The notes: generated by a model not told the origin, from the sequence alone. Counted from the first letter of the stretch, positions 54,301 through 62,010 are shown. The stretch is DNA of 64,000 bases from Elusimicrobia bacterium GWA2_62_23 (GCA_001799635.1 MGTV01000048.1:26118-90117), one strand, 5' to 3'. Numbers and translations: made by a program.

Positions 54301-56238
54301 ACCTTCGACAAGAACGCCGGCATCAGCGTGACCGGGGTGTTCAAGTCCACGTTGATCCCGTGGATGAAAGACGAGGTAAAGAAAGGCGTAGAGGAACTGC
54401 GCGACTCCGCCAGGGCCAAGTTCGACGAGGACACCAAGGCCCTGGAAGAGGCAAAAGCCAAAGTGAACGAAATCAACGATAAGATAGAGAAGATAAAGAA
54501 AGAGGACCAGAAGGCCAAGGACCGCGCCGAGGAGGCGCTGGAGTCCGCCCGCCGCCGGGTCAATTCCCTGCAGGACAAATACGACCACGAGGAGCACCAG
54601 GCGCATCACTGCGGTTCCCGGTGGACCCACTGGGCCTGCTCGCCGGGCTGGCGCGTGGCCGCGGCCGCCACCTGGGTGGTGAAGGAAGTGGCCGACGAGG
54701 CCCTGCGCGCCGCCGAGAAGGCCGTGGCGGCCGCCTCCAACCTGGACCCGCGCATAGCCGTGCTGATAGCCCAGCGCGACATAGAGCGGGCCGCCCTGTC
54801 CGTGGCCGAGTCAGTGGTAAAGGTCACGGAGGACATAGAGGACTTCGTGCTGAAAGAACTGGAAACGGTGCTGGAGCGCGCGGTATCGAACATGCCGCTG
54901 GAAATAGACGAAGCCGTGATAGTGGGAGACCTGCGCGACATGGTGACGCACAACGAACCCATGGTGCTGGACCTGAAGTTCAAGCTCGCCGGCGCCCCCA
55001 TGCACGAGTTCTTCGCCGTGAAAGTGCCCGACAGCCCCGAGAACGCGGAGTTCGACTCCACCTCCTTCGCGCTGCTGCCGGCCCTGGCGCTGGACACGCT
55101 TACCGAGGAGGCCCTCAAGAAGCTCTCGGCCGACGCCGCCCGCTGGGTGCATTCCCACATAGCCGTAAGCCTGGCCGCCGCCAACGAGAAGGTGCGCGCC
55201 CAGGTAGAAGCCGAAGAGGAGAAATACGCCCAGGTGCTGGCCTCGTTCGACAACGGCACGGCCAAATACCGCAAGGCCTTCGAAGAGCAGACCGACGAGC
55301 ACCTGTCGCTGGTACAGGCCTACCAGGTCAGCGACACCATGCCCGACAGCCTGGAGTATTCCAACATCTACCTGGCCATAGGCCACAGCGACCATTGCCT
55401 GGGCGTCTCCAAGGACGGCCTGAGCGTGGTACAGATGGTCTGCAAGGACGCTGACACGGAGATGTGGAGCACCGTGCGGCTGGACACCGATACGGCCAAA
55501 GGCTACGTGCAGCTCAAGAACAAGGGGCTCTGCCTGAAAGCCCGCAACGGCGACAAGGCGGACAACTTCGAACCGCTGACCCTGGCCACCTGCGACGGCA
55601 CGGACCGCCATGAGCAGTGGAAGATCCATTCCTCCGACGGTTTCTACGACGAGATAGTGAACCGCTTCGCCCAGAAGTGCCTGCACTTCAACAAAGAGGA
55701 CGCCAATCCCGAAACGGCTTACGCGGTGTGGGCCGGGTGCTACGGCGCCGACAGCCAGACCTTCCGCGACATTACCGACGCGGAAAAGCCCACCTGGCAT
55801 AAGGTCAACTCCCTGGTTGAAGCCGGCAACGGCCTCTGCCTGGACGTGGCCGAGGACGCGGAGAACGCGGCGGCCGTGACGCCCGACAAGAAGGAGCTGA
55901 AACTGCTGGCCCATAAATGCGGCGACGGCAGCGAGCGTTTCAACTTCATAGAGGAAGTGAACGGCGACATCCGCCTGGTGCACGTTGAGACCGGGCTGTG
56001 CGTGTACCCGCAGGAGAACGCCCAGACGCTGGCGCTGCGCGCCTGCGACCGCGGCGCGGACATGTTCTGGCGCCTCAACGACGTGGCGGGAGCGGCGGAC
56101 CAGTTCTTTAACCCGGCCCGCAATTCTTGTATGATACTACCGGCGCCCCCGAAGGGCGTTACCCAGGACGCGCAAGCGGGCCTGGCGGACTGCAAAGCGG
56201 TCCCCAATGACGCTACGCTGATGGACTTCGTAAAATGA
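48349..56238 (+). CDS. Giant secreted repeat protein with C-terminal ricin-type lectin region
   Basis: 2,629 residues from the ATG at 48349 (signal peptide MNHFAKFHIAFYFFAGLPLT, cleaved near LAQA). Residues about 180-1220 hold some 17-18 degenerate repeats of about 60 residues with the pattern LxLADFIPEAAKVPxLxxFAF then VxGTVNGKxVxV and FTVTG. Two larger beta-rich regions sharing KQPFGIQGL/RQPFGIKGL lie at about 1380-1990. A charged coiled coil (about 2008-2084), a Cys/His/Trp patch (HHCGSRWTHWACSPGW, near 2086) and more helices follow. The end (about 2331-2629) has two ricin-B-like beta-trefoils with repeated GLCLxx and QxW-like motifs. I know no named family for the repeats. The stop overlaps the secretin gene (ATGA). 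Confidence 0.8.
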   Translation: MNHFAKFHIAFYFFAGLPLTVLAQANADSPCAVFGQQVERKNLADGAGKWGNLAKAIAADPLAAQLGLDKLAYGAGNRVSYDFDLKIGDDELELEGDLYFDPEPAAGAPAATLRAKTQSRTRTDLVELGALRATAAELHAALYKETGGYKLYARLVPYFADHNKEPRPCIMLSKGKEGVDFAVTGGGLLLKELYPAAGKVKFFDQFALKGVAKQGKEIDVLGAVNGKDLKAEFENGRDYLLVTGQDLVLSDFIPEAGAAPFLDGFSFESLELAGGTMTVNGLQNGKKVSVWRGADKKSFAVEGDDLKLEDFIPAAAKVPCVNGLALDSVVNRDGQLAITGKLGGKAVAAAAYPAENRLELSGPALSLPACLPAFDLPFFKFFSFGGLFSWPDRLEIDGTVNGKDVKLVWIFAPNTVTVTGESLRLDDFIPEAAKVPTLKGFAFLSLEYSKASTRVQGTVSGKAISVTQSNADKTFTITGDKLTLADFIPETAGLTYLDRFTLSKVQRRSGGVSVAGAVDGKAVTVDNDEAAKAFTITGESLKLADFVPEAAQVPFLQVFAATSVRSSPDEFLVTGKAGAKAVTVDDHLSSNIFTVTGAGLTLQDFFPAAAEVPALNAFAFERFTHTADAVAAAGRVNNKAVSVQSGPGTGEFTVKGDALKLADFVPAAAKVPYLANYAFLSLTRSEAQLRVDGTVNGKNAAVTLDKAAKTYTVTGSALQLADFVPDAAKLPYLARFDLTKVQERPDGVLVIGDVDGKAVSVEYFRATASFKVTGDGLQLKDFIPQAAGVAYLDNFKFDSLAYAASVLTVTGRINDKAVTVKKTLGAPDFSVTGDSLTLADFIPGADQVPCVSAFALDNVRRSDAELGIAGKVGGKPVSITDYIAENRVQMTGPGLSLPACLPLSLNIPFLKLFSFGALFSWPDRLEVDGTVNGKDVKVVWVFAPDTVTVTGDSIKLADVLPSTARLPFLNSFAFLELDYSKAETSVSGTVTGKNVTVTKDNASESLKVTGDDLKLTDFVPEAAGLPFLKTFAFDALLYTPTAITVNGTINFKAVAVNKPFGPGAGFTATGEGLTLADIVPEAGGLKAFDKLALDLVSVSPAEVKVAGKLGGKAVAFSRTRGDKPVSTITADGLTLGDIYAPLAALPAVNAVSMDKLSLDGSSVEAEARLNGVKVAVAAHADAGDSGAYTAIFFDTLSAGTFIPAAQGHVVNELALEKALFVVQPAGSQPRTLAAADLPGSLARLAGWGGGDSLPLAEGVNFAAWLNVGKSGSLGAAFRTAGLPPASLLLKGTLSPNTFKNMTGKSQTAAASLQEADKQALLAGLNLSVPVPLPPLPALAGMVTVRGPAILSIGGDARSKSSLWARVPAAIAASKPAGDLDVSLQFGLDVTGAGINEKLDALVSLDKGARAGYSLLAVYEGAWKQPFGIQGLTLDNGGFEFSLEKSADASKSGLGFFATALIGQKSVAVTAQLKRENGKLSLEYFELDGKFRPGDFPGGKNIPYGDKFELDQLKLSPRGIEAKTVIAGKKVDAYLFDAGAAGAPNWIFAAAQKNFSVAELLPAARAIKPLAAMTIPDAALIVSEKGLKNADRASLGVIAKDLFDRVLGKSAVKINVPDGISVLAGFDADAMGPVGKGLRGIGVHDDALVMGAVTGVFAGNPGVMLSITMESGGDPKGLPKKVVSFRPGVPPSYFIQWSGTELDAGLKAPLVVRAGKETLNMDADLELKFADSGVGVKVLAAMDGTWRQPFGIKGLILKNVKLDLAVNETGEVQLGFAGDQLFGRCSNPKSQDCLDLDMAMSVKIPLEDGLPDGVAFAGKTPRLGLAQLLDITEGLTGAPAGSLLAQPAPFFEIKDAQLAFATPGASDPQLGLVGEGFAFAGTFVFMNRELGRVKGSGGPSGTAVKGTIGDIDLEIIKFTGNSIDFALGAKPRYAIDSSVNLLGAPQKVKLDIEPPYFEFDLTEKLGAFGNALLTVRMDGFDLKKGTFDKNAGISVTGVFKSTLIPWMKDEVKKGVEELRDSARAKFDEDTKALEEAKAKVNEINDKIEKIKKEDQKAKDRAEEALESARRRVNSLQDKYDHEEHQAHHCGSRWTHWACSPGWRVAAAATWVVKEVADEALRAAEKAVAAASNLDPRIAVLIAQRDIERAALSVAESVVKVTEDIEDFVLKELETVLERAVSNMPLEIDEAVIVGDLRDMVTHNEPMVLDLKFKLAGAPMHEFFAVKVPDSPENAEFDSTSFALLPALALDTLTEEALKKLSADAARWVHSHIAVSLAAANEKVRAQVEAEEEKYAQVLASFDNGTAKYRKAFEEQTDEHLSLVQAYQVSDTMPDSLEYSNIYLAIGHSDHCLGVSKDGLSVVQMVCKDADTEMWSTVRLDTDTAKGYVQLKNKGLCLKARNGDKADNFEPLTLATCDGTDRHEQWKIHSSDGFYDEIVNRFAQKCLHFNKEDANPETAYAVWAGCYGADSQTFRDITDAEKPTWHKVNSLVEAGNGLCLDVAEDAENAAAVTPDKKELKLLAHKCGDGSERFNFIEEVNGDIRLVHVETGLCVYPQENAQTLALRACDRGADMFWRLNDVAGAADQFFNPARNSCMILPAPPKGVTQDAQAGLADCKAVPNDATLMDFVK
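48900..51990 (+). repeat. Internal tandem repeats of the giant protein, with a larger duplication
   Basis: About 17-18 units of roughly 180 bases, each encoding a DFIP/DFVP-type segment. Two units share an unusual sequence (SLPACLP, then FSWPDRLE, GTVNGKDVK, VW-FAP): 49302-49614 and 50889-51207, about 1.59 kb apart, indicating a nine-unit block was once duplicated as a whole. Confidence 0.75.
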
Positions 56239-58121
56239 AAAAAATAAACACCCTCCTTCTGACCCTGGCGCTGCTGGCGCCTTCCTTCTCCGGCTGCGCT
56301 TCTTCCGGCTCGGCCCGCAGGCCGCGGCTGGACCCGGCCGTGGACCGTATGCTCGCCGAGGCCTCCAAAAAGCCTTCCGGCAAGACCGCGGCGGACGCGG
56401 CGGCCGGCATCAAGGCCCTGCGCAAGGGGCGTTACCCCGAAGCGCAGAAACACTTCGAGGCGGGGCTGCGGCTGGACCCGGAGAACGGCAGCCTGCATTT
56501 CCTCAACGGCCTGTCCTACCACCTGCGCTCGCTGGGGGGGGACCAGGCCATGCTGCAGCTGGCCGAATCCGGCTACGCGCTGGCCCTGCGTTTCGACCAG
56601 GACAATTACTGGGCGTCCTATTTCCTGGGCCACGTCTACTTCGCCCAGAAGCGCTACAAGGACGCGCAGAACCAGTTCTCCTACGCGCTGCTCTACGCGC
56701 CCGAGGACGCCGACTTCCTGCGCGGCCTCGCCGTGGCTTCCTATTACGCCCAGGACCTGGGGGCGGGCGGCTGGGCCGCGGAGAAAGCGCTGAAGCTGGA
56801 ACCCTCCAAGCCCTCGGGCTGGCGCGCCGCCGCGCTGCTCAGGGCCGCCCAGGGCGACGCTAAAGGCGCCGACGAGGCCCTGGCGCGCTTCAAAGAACTT
56901 TCCGCCAAGGCGCCCGGCGCCTCAGGCGAGTGGACCGCGGAACGCCTGGCGGCCAGGGTGGCCGACTGGAAGGCTTTCCACGAGCGCAACCCGGAACCGG
57001 GCAAAACCGCCGGCAGCGTTTTCGGCGCCGGCGCGCAGGCCGAAGGCAAACCGGTGGACCTGGGCGACGGCGGCGAGAATTACGACGGCGACGCGGCCGC
57101 CGCCGCGGCCCTGGTAGCCCCGGCCGACGTCAAACCAGCCAACCCCAACGCACCCAAGATGGCCCTGGTGGACGTGGTGATACTCAGCACCGAGGAGACC
57201 CGCAGCCAGTCCAAGGGCGTAAACCTGCTGGCCGGCCTCAAGGCCACGCTGGGCGGCACCCTCTACGGCTACAAGTGGACCTCCGCGCGCGGCAGCGGCG
57301 GAACCTCCGGCAGGGCCACCACCGTGTCGCCCACTTTCACCCTGGAAGGCCTGAGTTACAACCTCAACATCTGGAACGACGGCGTGAACAAGGCCGAAGT
57401 GCTGGCGCGCCCGTCGCTGCTGGCGGTGGAGAACCAGACCTCGCAGTTCTACTCCGGCGCCATCCTGCACGTGCAACTCAACAGCAACAATTCAGACGGC
57501 TCCCTGGTGGACGTGCCGGTGGGCATCAACCTGTCGGTCACGCCGAGCTTCCTGGACGACGAGACCGTGCGCGTGAAAGTGCACGCCGACCGCAGCTTCA
57601 TCGAGTCGCGCAGCGACAAGCTGGGGTTCTCGGCCTTCTCGCAGACCTCCAAGACCTCGGTGGACGCCACCGCGGTAATGCGCTTCGGCGAGACCCTCAT
57701 TCTCAGCGGCCTCACCGAGAACGAGACCTCCAAGAGCAAGAGCGGCGTGCCCATACTGCAGAGCATACCGATTATCCAGTGGTTCTTCTCCAACAAGAAC
57801 GAGGCCGAGACCAAGAAGTCGGTGATGATACTGCTGTCGCCGCAAAAGGCGCGGCGCGCCAGCGAGCACATGACCCCGGCCGAGATCAAAGAACTCAAAA
57901 AAGCCTCCAAGCAGGGCTCCCAGGCCGTGGACCATCTTAAGTCCCTTAAGAAGAAAGAAGGCCTGGCCGGTAAGGACAACCTGGACGCCGTCTTCGAACA
58001 ACTGGCCGGCACCAAGTTCTACAGGGAATTCCAGACCGGAGACCTGCGCCTTGACGAGTGGCACAACTCCGACAGCCTGGCCGGCTCGCTCAAACGGGTA
58101 CTGGGCTTCTTCTGGTACTGA
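56235..58121 (+). CDS. TPR lipoprotein with secretin domain (GspD/PilQ-like)
   Basis: 628 residues. Lipobox SFSGC with Cys21; TPR-like helices (about 50-200, GRYPEAQKHFEAGLRLDPEN and YKDAQNQFSYALLYAPEDAD); a linker; then a secretin domain (about 305-540) with VLARPSLLAVENQTSQFYSG, SVTPSFLDDETVRVKV, ETLILSGLTENE and KKSVMILLSP. Secretins form outer-membrane rings in type II/III secretion and type IV pili. The absence of N0/N1-type domains and the N-terminal TPRs differ from GspD. It overlaps the giant gene (ATGA) and the protease gene (TGATG), so it is probably dedicated to that protein. Confidence 0.82.
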   Translation: MKKINTLLLTLALLAPSFSGCASSGSARRPRLDPAVDRMLAEASKKPSGKTAADAAAGIKALRKGRYPEAQKHFEAGLRLDPENGSLHFLNGLSYHLRSLGGDQAMLQLAESGYALALRFDQDNYWASYFLGHVYFAQKRYKDAQNQFSYALLYAPEDADFLRGLAVASYYAQDLGAGGWAAEKALKLEPSKPSGWRAAALLRAAQGDAKGADEALARFKELSAKAPGASGEWTAERLAARVADWKAFHERNPEPGKTAGSVFGAGAQAEGKPVDLGDGGENYDGDAAAAAALVAPADVKPANPNAPKMALVDVVILSTEETRSQSKGVNLLAGLKATLGGTLYGYKWTSARGSGGTSGRATTVSPTFTLEGLSYNLNIWNDGVNKAEVLARPSLLAVENQTSQFYSGAILHVQLNSNNSDGSLVDVPVGINLSVTPSFLDDETVRVKVHADRSFIESRSDKLGFSAFSQTSKTSVDATAVMRFGETLILSGLTENETSKSKSGVPILQSIPIIQWFFSNKNEAETKKSVMILLSPQKARRASEHMTPAEIKELKKASKQGSQAVDHLKSLKKKEGLAGKDNLDAVFEQLAGTKFYREFQTGDLRLDEWHNSDSLAGSLKRVLGFFWY

Positions 58122-58819
58122 TGCCGCGCCTGCTGCCGCTGCTGCTGCTCGTCGCGGGCCCCGCTTACGGCGGGGCCTTCGACCTGCGCGACGCGGTAGC
58201 GGCCGCCGCGGAAACCGCCTCGCCCGCCGTGGTCACCGTGACCGCGGGCCCCGCCCTGCCGGCCGACGATCCTTACGCCGCGCTCTTCGAGGACAACGAC
58301 CTGCCCTCCGAGACCGGGTCCGGAGTAGTCGTAGACCCCGCCGGCCTGGTGCTCACCAACGCGCACGTGGTGGGGGAAGCGGCCGAAGCATGGCTCATCC
58401 TCTCCAACGGGAAAAAACTCAAGGGCAGGGTAACGGCCCGCGACGCCGCCGCCGATCTGGCCCTCATAAAAGTCTCCACTTCCGCGGCCCTGAGCGCCCT
58501 GCGCCTGGCCGAGACCGCCCCGCGCGCCGGCGACTGGGCCGTGGCCATAGGCCGCCCTCACGGCGCCGGCCTGGTGGTAACGGCCGGCGTGGTATCCTCG
58601 CCCCGCCGCCGCGTCCCCTACGGCGGCGCCTTCCGCACGGCCCTGCAGACCGACGCCGCCATAAACCCCGGCAATTCCGGCGGCGCCCTGGTGAACCTCG
58701 ACGGCGAACTCATAGGCGTTCCCGCCGCCGGCTACTCGGCCGCCGGCCCCTACGCCGGCCTCGGCTTCGCCGTCCCCGCCTCCGCCGCCCGCGCATTCCT
58801 CGAGAAACACCGCAAGTAA
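58121..58819 (+). CDS. Trypsin-like (HtrA-type) serine protease without PDZ domain
   Basis: 232 residues from the ATG at 58121, which begins a signal peptide (MPRLLPLLLLVAGPAYGG). The catalytic triad is His82 (LTNAHVV), Asp112 (AAADLALIKV) and Ser186 (NPGNSGGAL). The fold is DegP/HtrA-like but ends right after the protease domain (GLGFAVPASAARAFL), without PDZ domains. It lies in one operon with the giant lectin protein and the secretin, so it could process or clear that substrate in the periplasm; this is inference. Confidence 0.88.
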   Translation: MPRLLPLLLLVAGPAYGGAFDLRDAVAAAAETASPAVVTVTAGPALPADDPYAALFEDNDLPSETGSGVVVDPAGLVLTNAHVVGEAAEAWLILSNGKKLKGRVTARDAAADLALIKVSTSAALSALRLAETAPRAGDWAVAIGRPHGAGLVVTAGVVSSPRRRVPYGGAFRTALQTDAAINPGNSGGALVNLDGELIGVPAAGYSAAGPYAGLGFAVPASAARAFLEKHRK

Positions 58820-58871
58820 AGCTCATCCGACCCTAAAAAGCACACAGAATACTCACGCCGGAGCAGCCTGA

Positions 58872-58904
58872 TTGACAATACTCTGAATATCTACTACGAT
58901 ATTC
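58872..58904 (+). promoter_or_regulatory. padR promoter with overlapping palindromic operator
   Basis: TTGACA (58872-58877), 17 bases, TACGAT (58895-58900). A 7-base inverted repeat GAATATC (58885-58891) / GATATTC (58898-58904), 6 bases apart, covers the -10 and is a likely PadR binding site for autoregulation. The ATG at 58910 is 9 bases past the -10. Confidence 0.75.
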
Positions 58905-58909
58905 TACAT

Positions 58910-59221
58910 ATGAACGATCCTCTTGTTTTCAGGGAAGTGACGCTCGCCTTCTGGAAAGTGCATATCCTCCACCACGCCGCCAAAGAACCCGTCTACGGCC
59001 AGTGGATAACGAACGAACTCCGCCGCCACGGTTACGACATAAACACCGGCACGCTCTACCCGCTTCTGCGCCGCATGGAAAAGAACGGCTGGCTGGCCGC
59101 CGAGAAAGACCCTGACCGCGCGCCGCGCGGCCGCATCAATTACCGGCTTACCAGAACCGGGCGCGAGGTTTTGTTTTATCTGCGCAAGAAGGTGCGGGAA
59201 CTTTACAATGAAGTTGCTTAG
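58910..59221 (+). CDS. PadR-family transcriptional regulator
   Basis: 103 residues, a minimal PadR: winged helix with YGQWITNELRRHGYDINTGT, LYPLLRRMEKNGWLAAEKD and RINYRLTRTGREVL. It lacks the usual C-terminal dimerisation helix pair of longer PadR members. The chromate transporter gene starts 20 bases downstream, so the regulator probably controls it together with itself through the palindrome at the promoter. The inducer is not known. Confidence 0.9.
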   Translation: MNDPLVFREVTLAFWKVHILHHAAKEPVYGQWITNELRRHGYDINTGTLYPLLRRMEKNGWLAAEKDPDRAPRGRINYRLTRTGREVLFYLRKKVRELYNEVA

Positions 59222-59241
59222 ATTTCCCGGAGAATAAGCTC

Positions 59242-60423
59242 ATGAGCTCACTATGGGAAACATTTTCAACGTCACTGCGTCTTGGCCTTACGTCTTTCGG
59301 CGGCCCCATCGCCCATCTTGGTTACTTTGAACGGACCTATGTAGAGGAGAAGCGCTGGCTGACCCATGAAGAATACTCCCACCTGGTAGCGCTTTGCCAG
59401 CTCATCCCCGGGCCGGCCAGCAGCCAGATAAACTTTCTCGTAGGTATGCGGCGCTCAGGCTGGGCGGGGGCGATTTCTTCCTGGGCCGGTTTCGCGCTGC
59501 CCTCGGCGCTGTTGCTCTACGCTTTCGCCGTACTGGCCCCTAAAACACAGGGGCCGCTGCTGGCTGCCGCGCTGCACGGCTTAAAACTGGTAGCCGTGGC
59601 CATAGTGGCGCAGGCGGTATGGGGCATGGCCAACCGGCTTTGCCCGGACCGCGCCAGAACCGGTATCGCCGTGGCCGGGATGGCCCTGCTGCTCCTCTTC
59701 GGCGGAGCCTTCGCCCAGATCGCAGTTATAATTGTGGGGGCTGCCGCCGGGGTATGGCTGTGCCGCGGCGTCACCACAGCTTCCGGCAGCCAATCATCTT
59801 CTATCAGCGCCAAGACCGCGTGGATAGCTTTCTCGGTTTTTGTCGCCCTCTTAGCGGGACTTCCCGTCCTGGCGGCCTTAGCGCCCGGAGGGCTGCCCTC
59901 CATGGCGGACATCGCCTACCGCGCCGGCGCGCTGGTTTTCGGCGGGGGGCATGTTGTGCTGCCCCTGCTGCGCGACGCCCTGGTGCCTTCCGGAATGATG
60001 ACAGACGACATTTTTCTTGCCGGTTATGGCATGGCCCAGGCTGTGCCCGGCCCGCTGTTCACCCTTGCGGCTTACCTGGGCGCGGCGGCGACGCCGTCAG
60101 GCGCTTCGCCGTTGGTCTGGGGCGCGGCGGCACTGGTATTCATCTTTCTTCCCGGCATGCTTGCCGCCGTGGCCGGCGTCCCGGTGTGGCGCTGGCTGGT
60201 CTCCCATCCCGCCGCGCAAGGGGCCCTGGCCGGGATAAACGCCTCCGTAGTGGGGATCCTGGGGGCGGCGCTTTACGACCCGGTGTGGAGCACGGCGGTT
60301 CTGGGCAAGACCGACGTGGTAGTAGCTGTTACAGGGTTCCTCCTTCTCGAGAAGTGGAAAGTGCCGCCTTTGCTGATAGTTGTTTTCTGCGTAGCGGCTT
60401 CGCTCGCCTCAAAACTGTTGTAG
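59242..60423 (+). CDS. chrA: Chromate transporter ChrA
   Basis: 393 residues with about 10-12 membrane segments forming two homologous CHR domains. Signature segments: FGGPIAHLGYFERTYVEEKR and LCQLIPGPASSQINFLVGMR in the first half; VFGGGHVVLPLLRDALV and GMAQAVPGPLFTLAAYLGAA in the second. It exports chromate from the cytoplasm and may use sulfate-like substrates. It is in an operon with PadR. Confidence 0.92.
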   Translation: MSSLWETFSTSLRLGLTSFGGPIAHLGYFERTYVEEKRWLTHEEYSHLVALCQLIPGPASSQINFLVGMRRSGWAGAISSWAGFALPSALLLYAFAVLAPKTQGPLLAAALHGLKLVAVAIVAQAVWGMANRLCPDRARTGIAVAGMALLLLFGGAFAQIAVIIVGAAAGVWLCRGVTTASGSQSSSISAKTAWIAFSVFVALLAGLPVLAALAPGGLPSMADIAYRAGALVFGGGHVVLPLLRDALVPSGMMTDDIFLAGYGMAQAVPGPLFTLAAYLGAAATPSGASPLVWGAAALVFIFLPGMLAAVAGVPVWRWLVSHPAAQGALAGINASVVGILGAALYDPVWSTAVLGKTDVVVAVTGFLLLEKWKVPPLLIVVFCVAASLASKLL

Positions 60424-60514
60424 TCAAAGTTCAGCCCTCAGTCGCCCGCCTGCACGGCCGCCGAAGGACCGAATAAGGATAATCTGCAATATTATGCATT
60501 TTAACCTTTACATA

Positions 60515-60543
60515 TTGATTTTGCATAGATTGTCTGCTATCCT
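60515..60543 (+). promoter_or_regulatory. Candidate leaderless promoter for the AAA_14 gene
   Basis: TTGATT (60515-60520), 17 bases, TATCCT (60538-60543), 6 bases before the ATG at 60550. The whole segment is markedly AT-rich. Confidence 0.5.
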
Positions 60544-60549
60544 ATTACA

Positions 60550-61728
60550 ATGAAACGCTACATACACCGCGCCATAGAAAAAGAGCTAAAGGCTGCCGCG
60601 TCCGAATTCTCCGTAGTGGTCCTTACCGGACCGCGCCAAACCGGCAAGTCAACTCTTTTACGTAAAATCTTCCCCAAATACGATTACGCCACATTTGACG
60701 ACCCTGTCACCCGGAAATTCGCGGCGGACGACCCCAAGGCTTTTCTCGACCGCGACAAGCGCATGATAATTGATGAAATCCAGTATCTGCCCGAAATCCT
60801 GCCGTATATAAAAATGGCAGCGGATGAAAACCGTTCCGCGAAAGGGCGGTTCCTGCTTACCGGGTCCCAGTATTTCCCGCTTATGGCCGGGTTGGGAGAA
60901 TCCCTGGCCGGCCGCGCGGCGCTTTATGAACTACTGGGATTTTCAATGGAAGAGATCGCGGCAGGTGGAACAGGCAAATCGACCTCCGATCCGTTTAGCC
61001 TGATATTCCGCGGCTTTTACCCCGAGGTGGTCGCCGGCCGCGCGGACAGGAACCGCTTCTATTCTTCATACCTCCAGACATATCTGGAGCGGGATATAAG
61101 ACAGATCGCTTCAGTACAGGACCTCAGGGTATTCCAGAATTTTCTGGAACTGCTGGCGGCGCGCGCCGGGTCTCTGCTTAACCTTAATGAGATATCCAGG
61201 GAGTGCGGAATAAGTTTTACCTCGGCCCGCCGCTGGCTGTCACTGCTTGAAACCACGCGCGTGGTCTACCTGTTGCGGCCTTACCACAGGAATATAACAA
61301 AGCGGGTCATTAAAAGCCCCAAACTGTATTTTACCGATACTGGCCTGCTGGCATACCTGCTGCGCTATCCCAGCGCGGCGGTAATGCGCAAAGGGCCGCA
61401 GGCCGGCGCCTTTTTTGAGAATTTCATAGTAACTGAGTTCCTGAAATACAAACTGAATCATAACCGTAATTTTGAACTTTACTTTTACCGCGACTCCAAC
61501 CAGAACGAAATAGACCTCCTGCTTGATTTCGGAGTGTCGCTCAAACTGCTGGAGATAAAAGCCACCGCCACACCAAGGCCAGACCATTTCTCTACCATTA
61601 AAAGAATGATGATAGAGTTAAAAACGGGAAAAGGATATTTAATCGCCTTTACGGATAAAAAAGAAACTGTCGGGGAGAATCTTGAAATTTTGCCATGGAC
61701 AAGCATCCCCGGAGTCGCGCAGGAATAG
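60550..61728 (+). CDS. AAA_14/DUF4143 ATPase
   Basis: 392 residues. Walker A GPRQTGKST (28-36), Walker B MIIDEIQYLP near 75, sensor FLLTGSQYFPL near 98, then the DUF4143 C-terminal part with YLERDIRQIASVQDLRVF, LLRPYHRNITKRVIKSPKLY, FTDTGLLAYLL and a nuclease-like end (FYRDSNQNEIDLLLDFG, LLEIKATATP). Such proteins are common, patchily distributed and often laterally transferred; their cellular role is not well defined. The gene is monocistronic and lies at the junction to the more AT-rich accessory end. Confidence 0.88.
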   Translation: MKRYIHRAIEKELKAAASEFSVVVLTGPRQTGKSTLLRKIFPKYDYATFDDPVTRKFAADDPKAFLDRDKRMIIDEIQYLPEILPYIKMAADENRSAKGRFLLTGSQYFPLMAGLGESLAGRAALYELLGFSMEEIAAGGTGKSTSDPFSLIFRGFYPEVVAGRADRNRFYSSYLQTYLERDIRQIASVQDLRVFQNFLELLAARAGSLLNLNEISRECGISFTSARRWLSLLETTRVVYLLRPYHRNITKRVIKSPKLYFTDTGLLAYLLRYPSAAVMRKGPQAGAFFENFIVTEFLKYKLNHNRNFELYFYRDSNQNEIDLLLDFGVSLKLLEIKATATPRPDHFSTIKRMMIELKTGKGYLIAFTDKKETVGENLEILPWTSIPGVAQE

Positions 61729-61785
61729 CCATTTTCCTGACCTCAGGAGAATGGTTCCAGGTCCTGCCACTCACCAACAAGGCAT

Positions 61786-61809
61786 CATTTTGTTGACGTC
61801 AACAAAATG
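61786..61809. repeat. 24-bp perfect palindrome
   Basis: A perfect dyad centred on GACGTC lies 57 bases after the AAA_14 stop. No T run follows, so it is not a standard terminator. It may be an operator or a recombination site. Confidence 0.6.
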
Positions 61810-61903
61810 CTCCATGAGAACAAGTTCTTAAGGGAAAACGAATGCAGAAACCGGAAAAACCGCAAAACGGGGACCCACGGAGCCGCCCGAATAAGGCCGT
61901 ATT

Positions 61904-62010
61904 CATTATTACTTTCGGATGAGTTGTGGATTCGCTTCAACCGTACTCTCCATAAGTTCCTAAAAACATTGTATGCCTGATCTTACCCGCGAGAAGCCGC
62001 TCGCCGGCCA
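61904..62010 (+). repeat. Dispersed repeat, copy 1
   Basis: About 107 bases similar to 63857-63963, same orientation. Shared blocks: CATTA-TTTCGGATGA at the start, AAAACATTGTAT in the middle, and CTGATCTTA-CCGCGAGAAG near the end. The pair flanks the flavodoxin-like and DUF3800 genes. Confidence 0.75.

Noticed and set aside
52882..54630. 582-residue minus-strand frame opposite the giant gene
   Set aside because: The plus-strand frame is continuous with repeats and signal peptide; this one has no recognisable domain.
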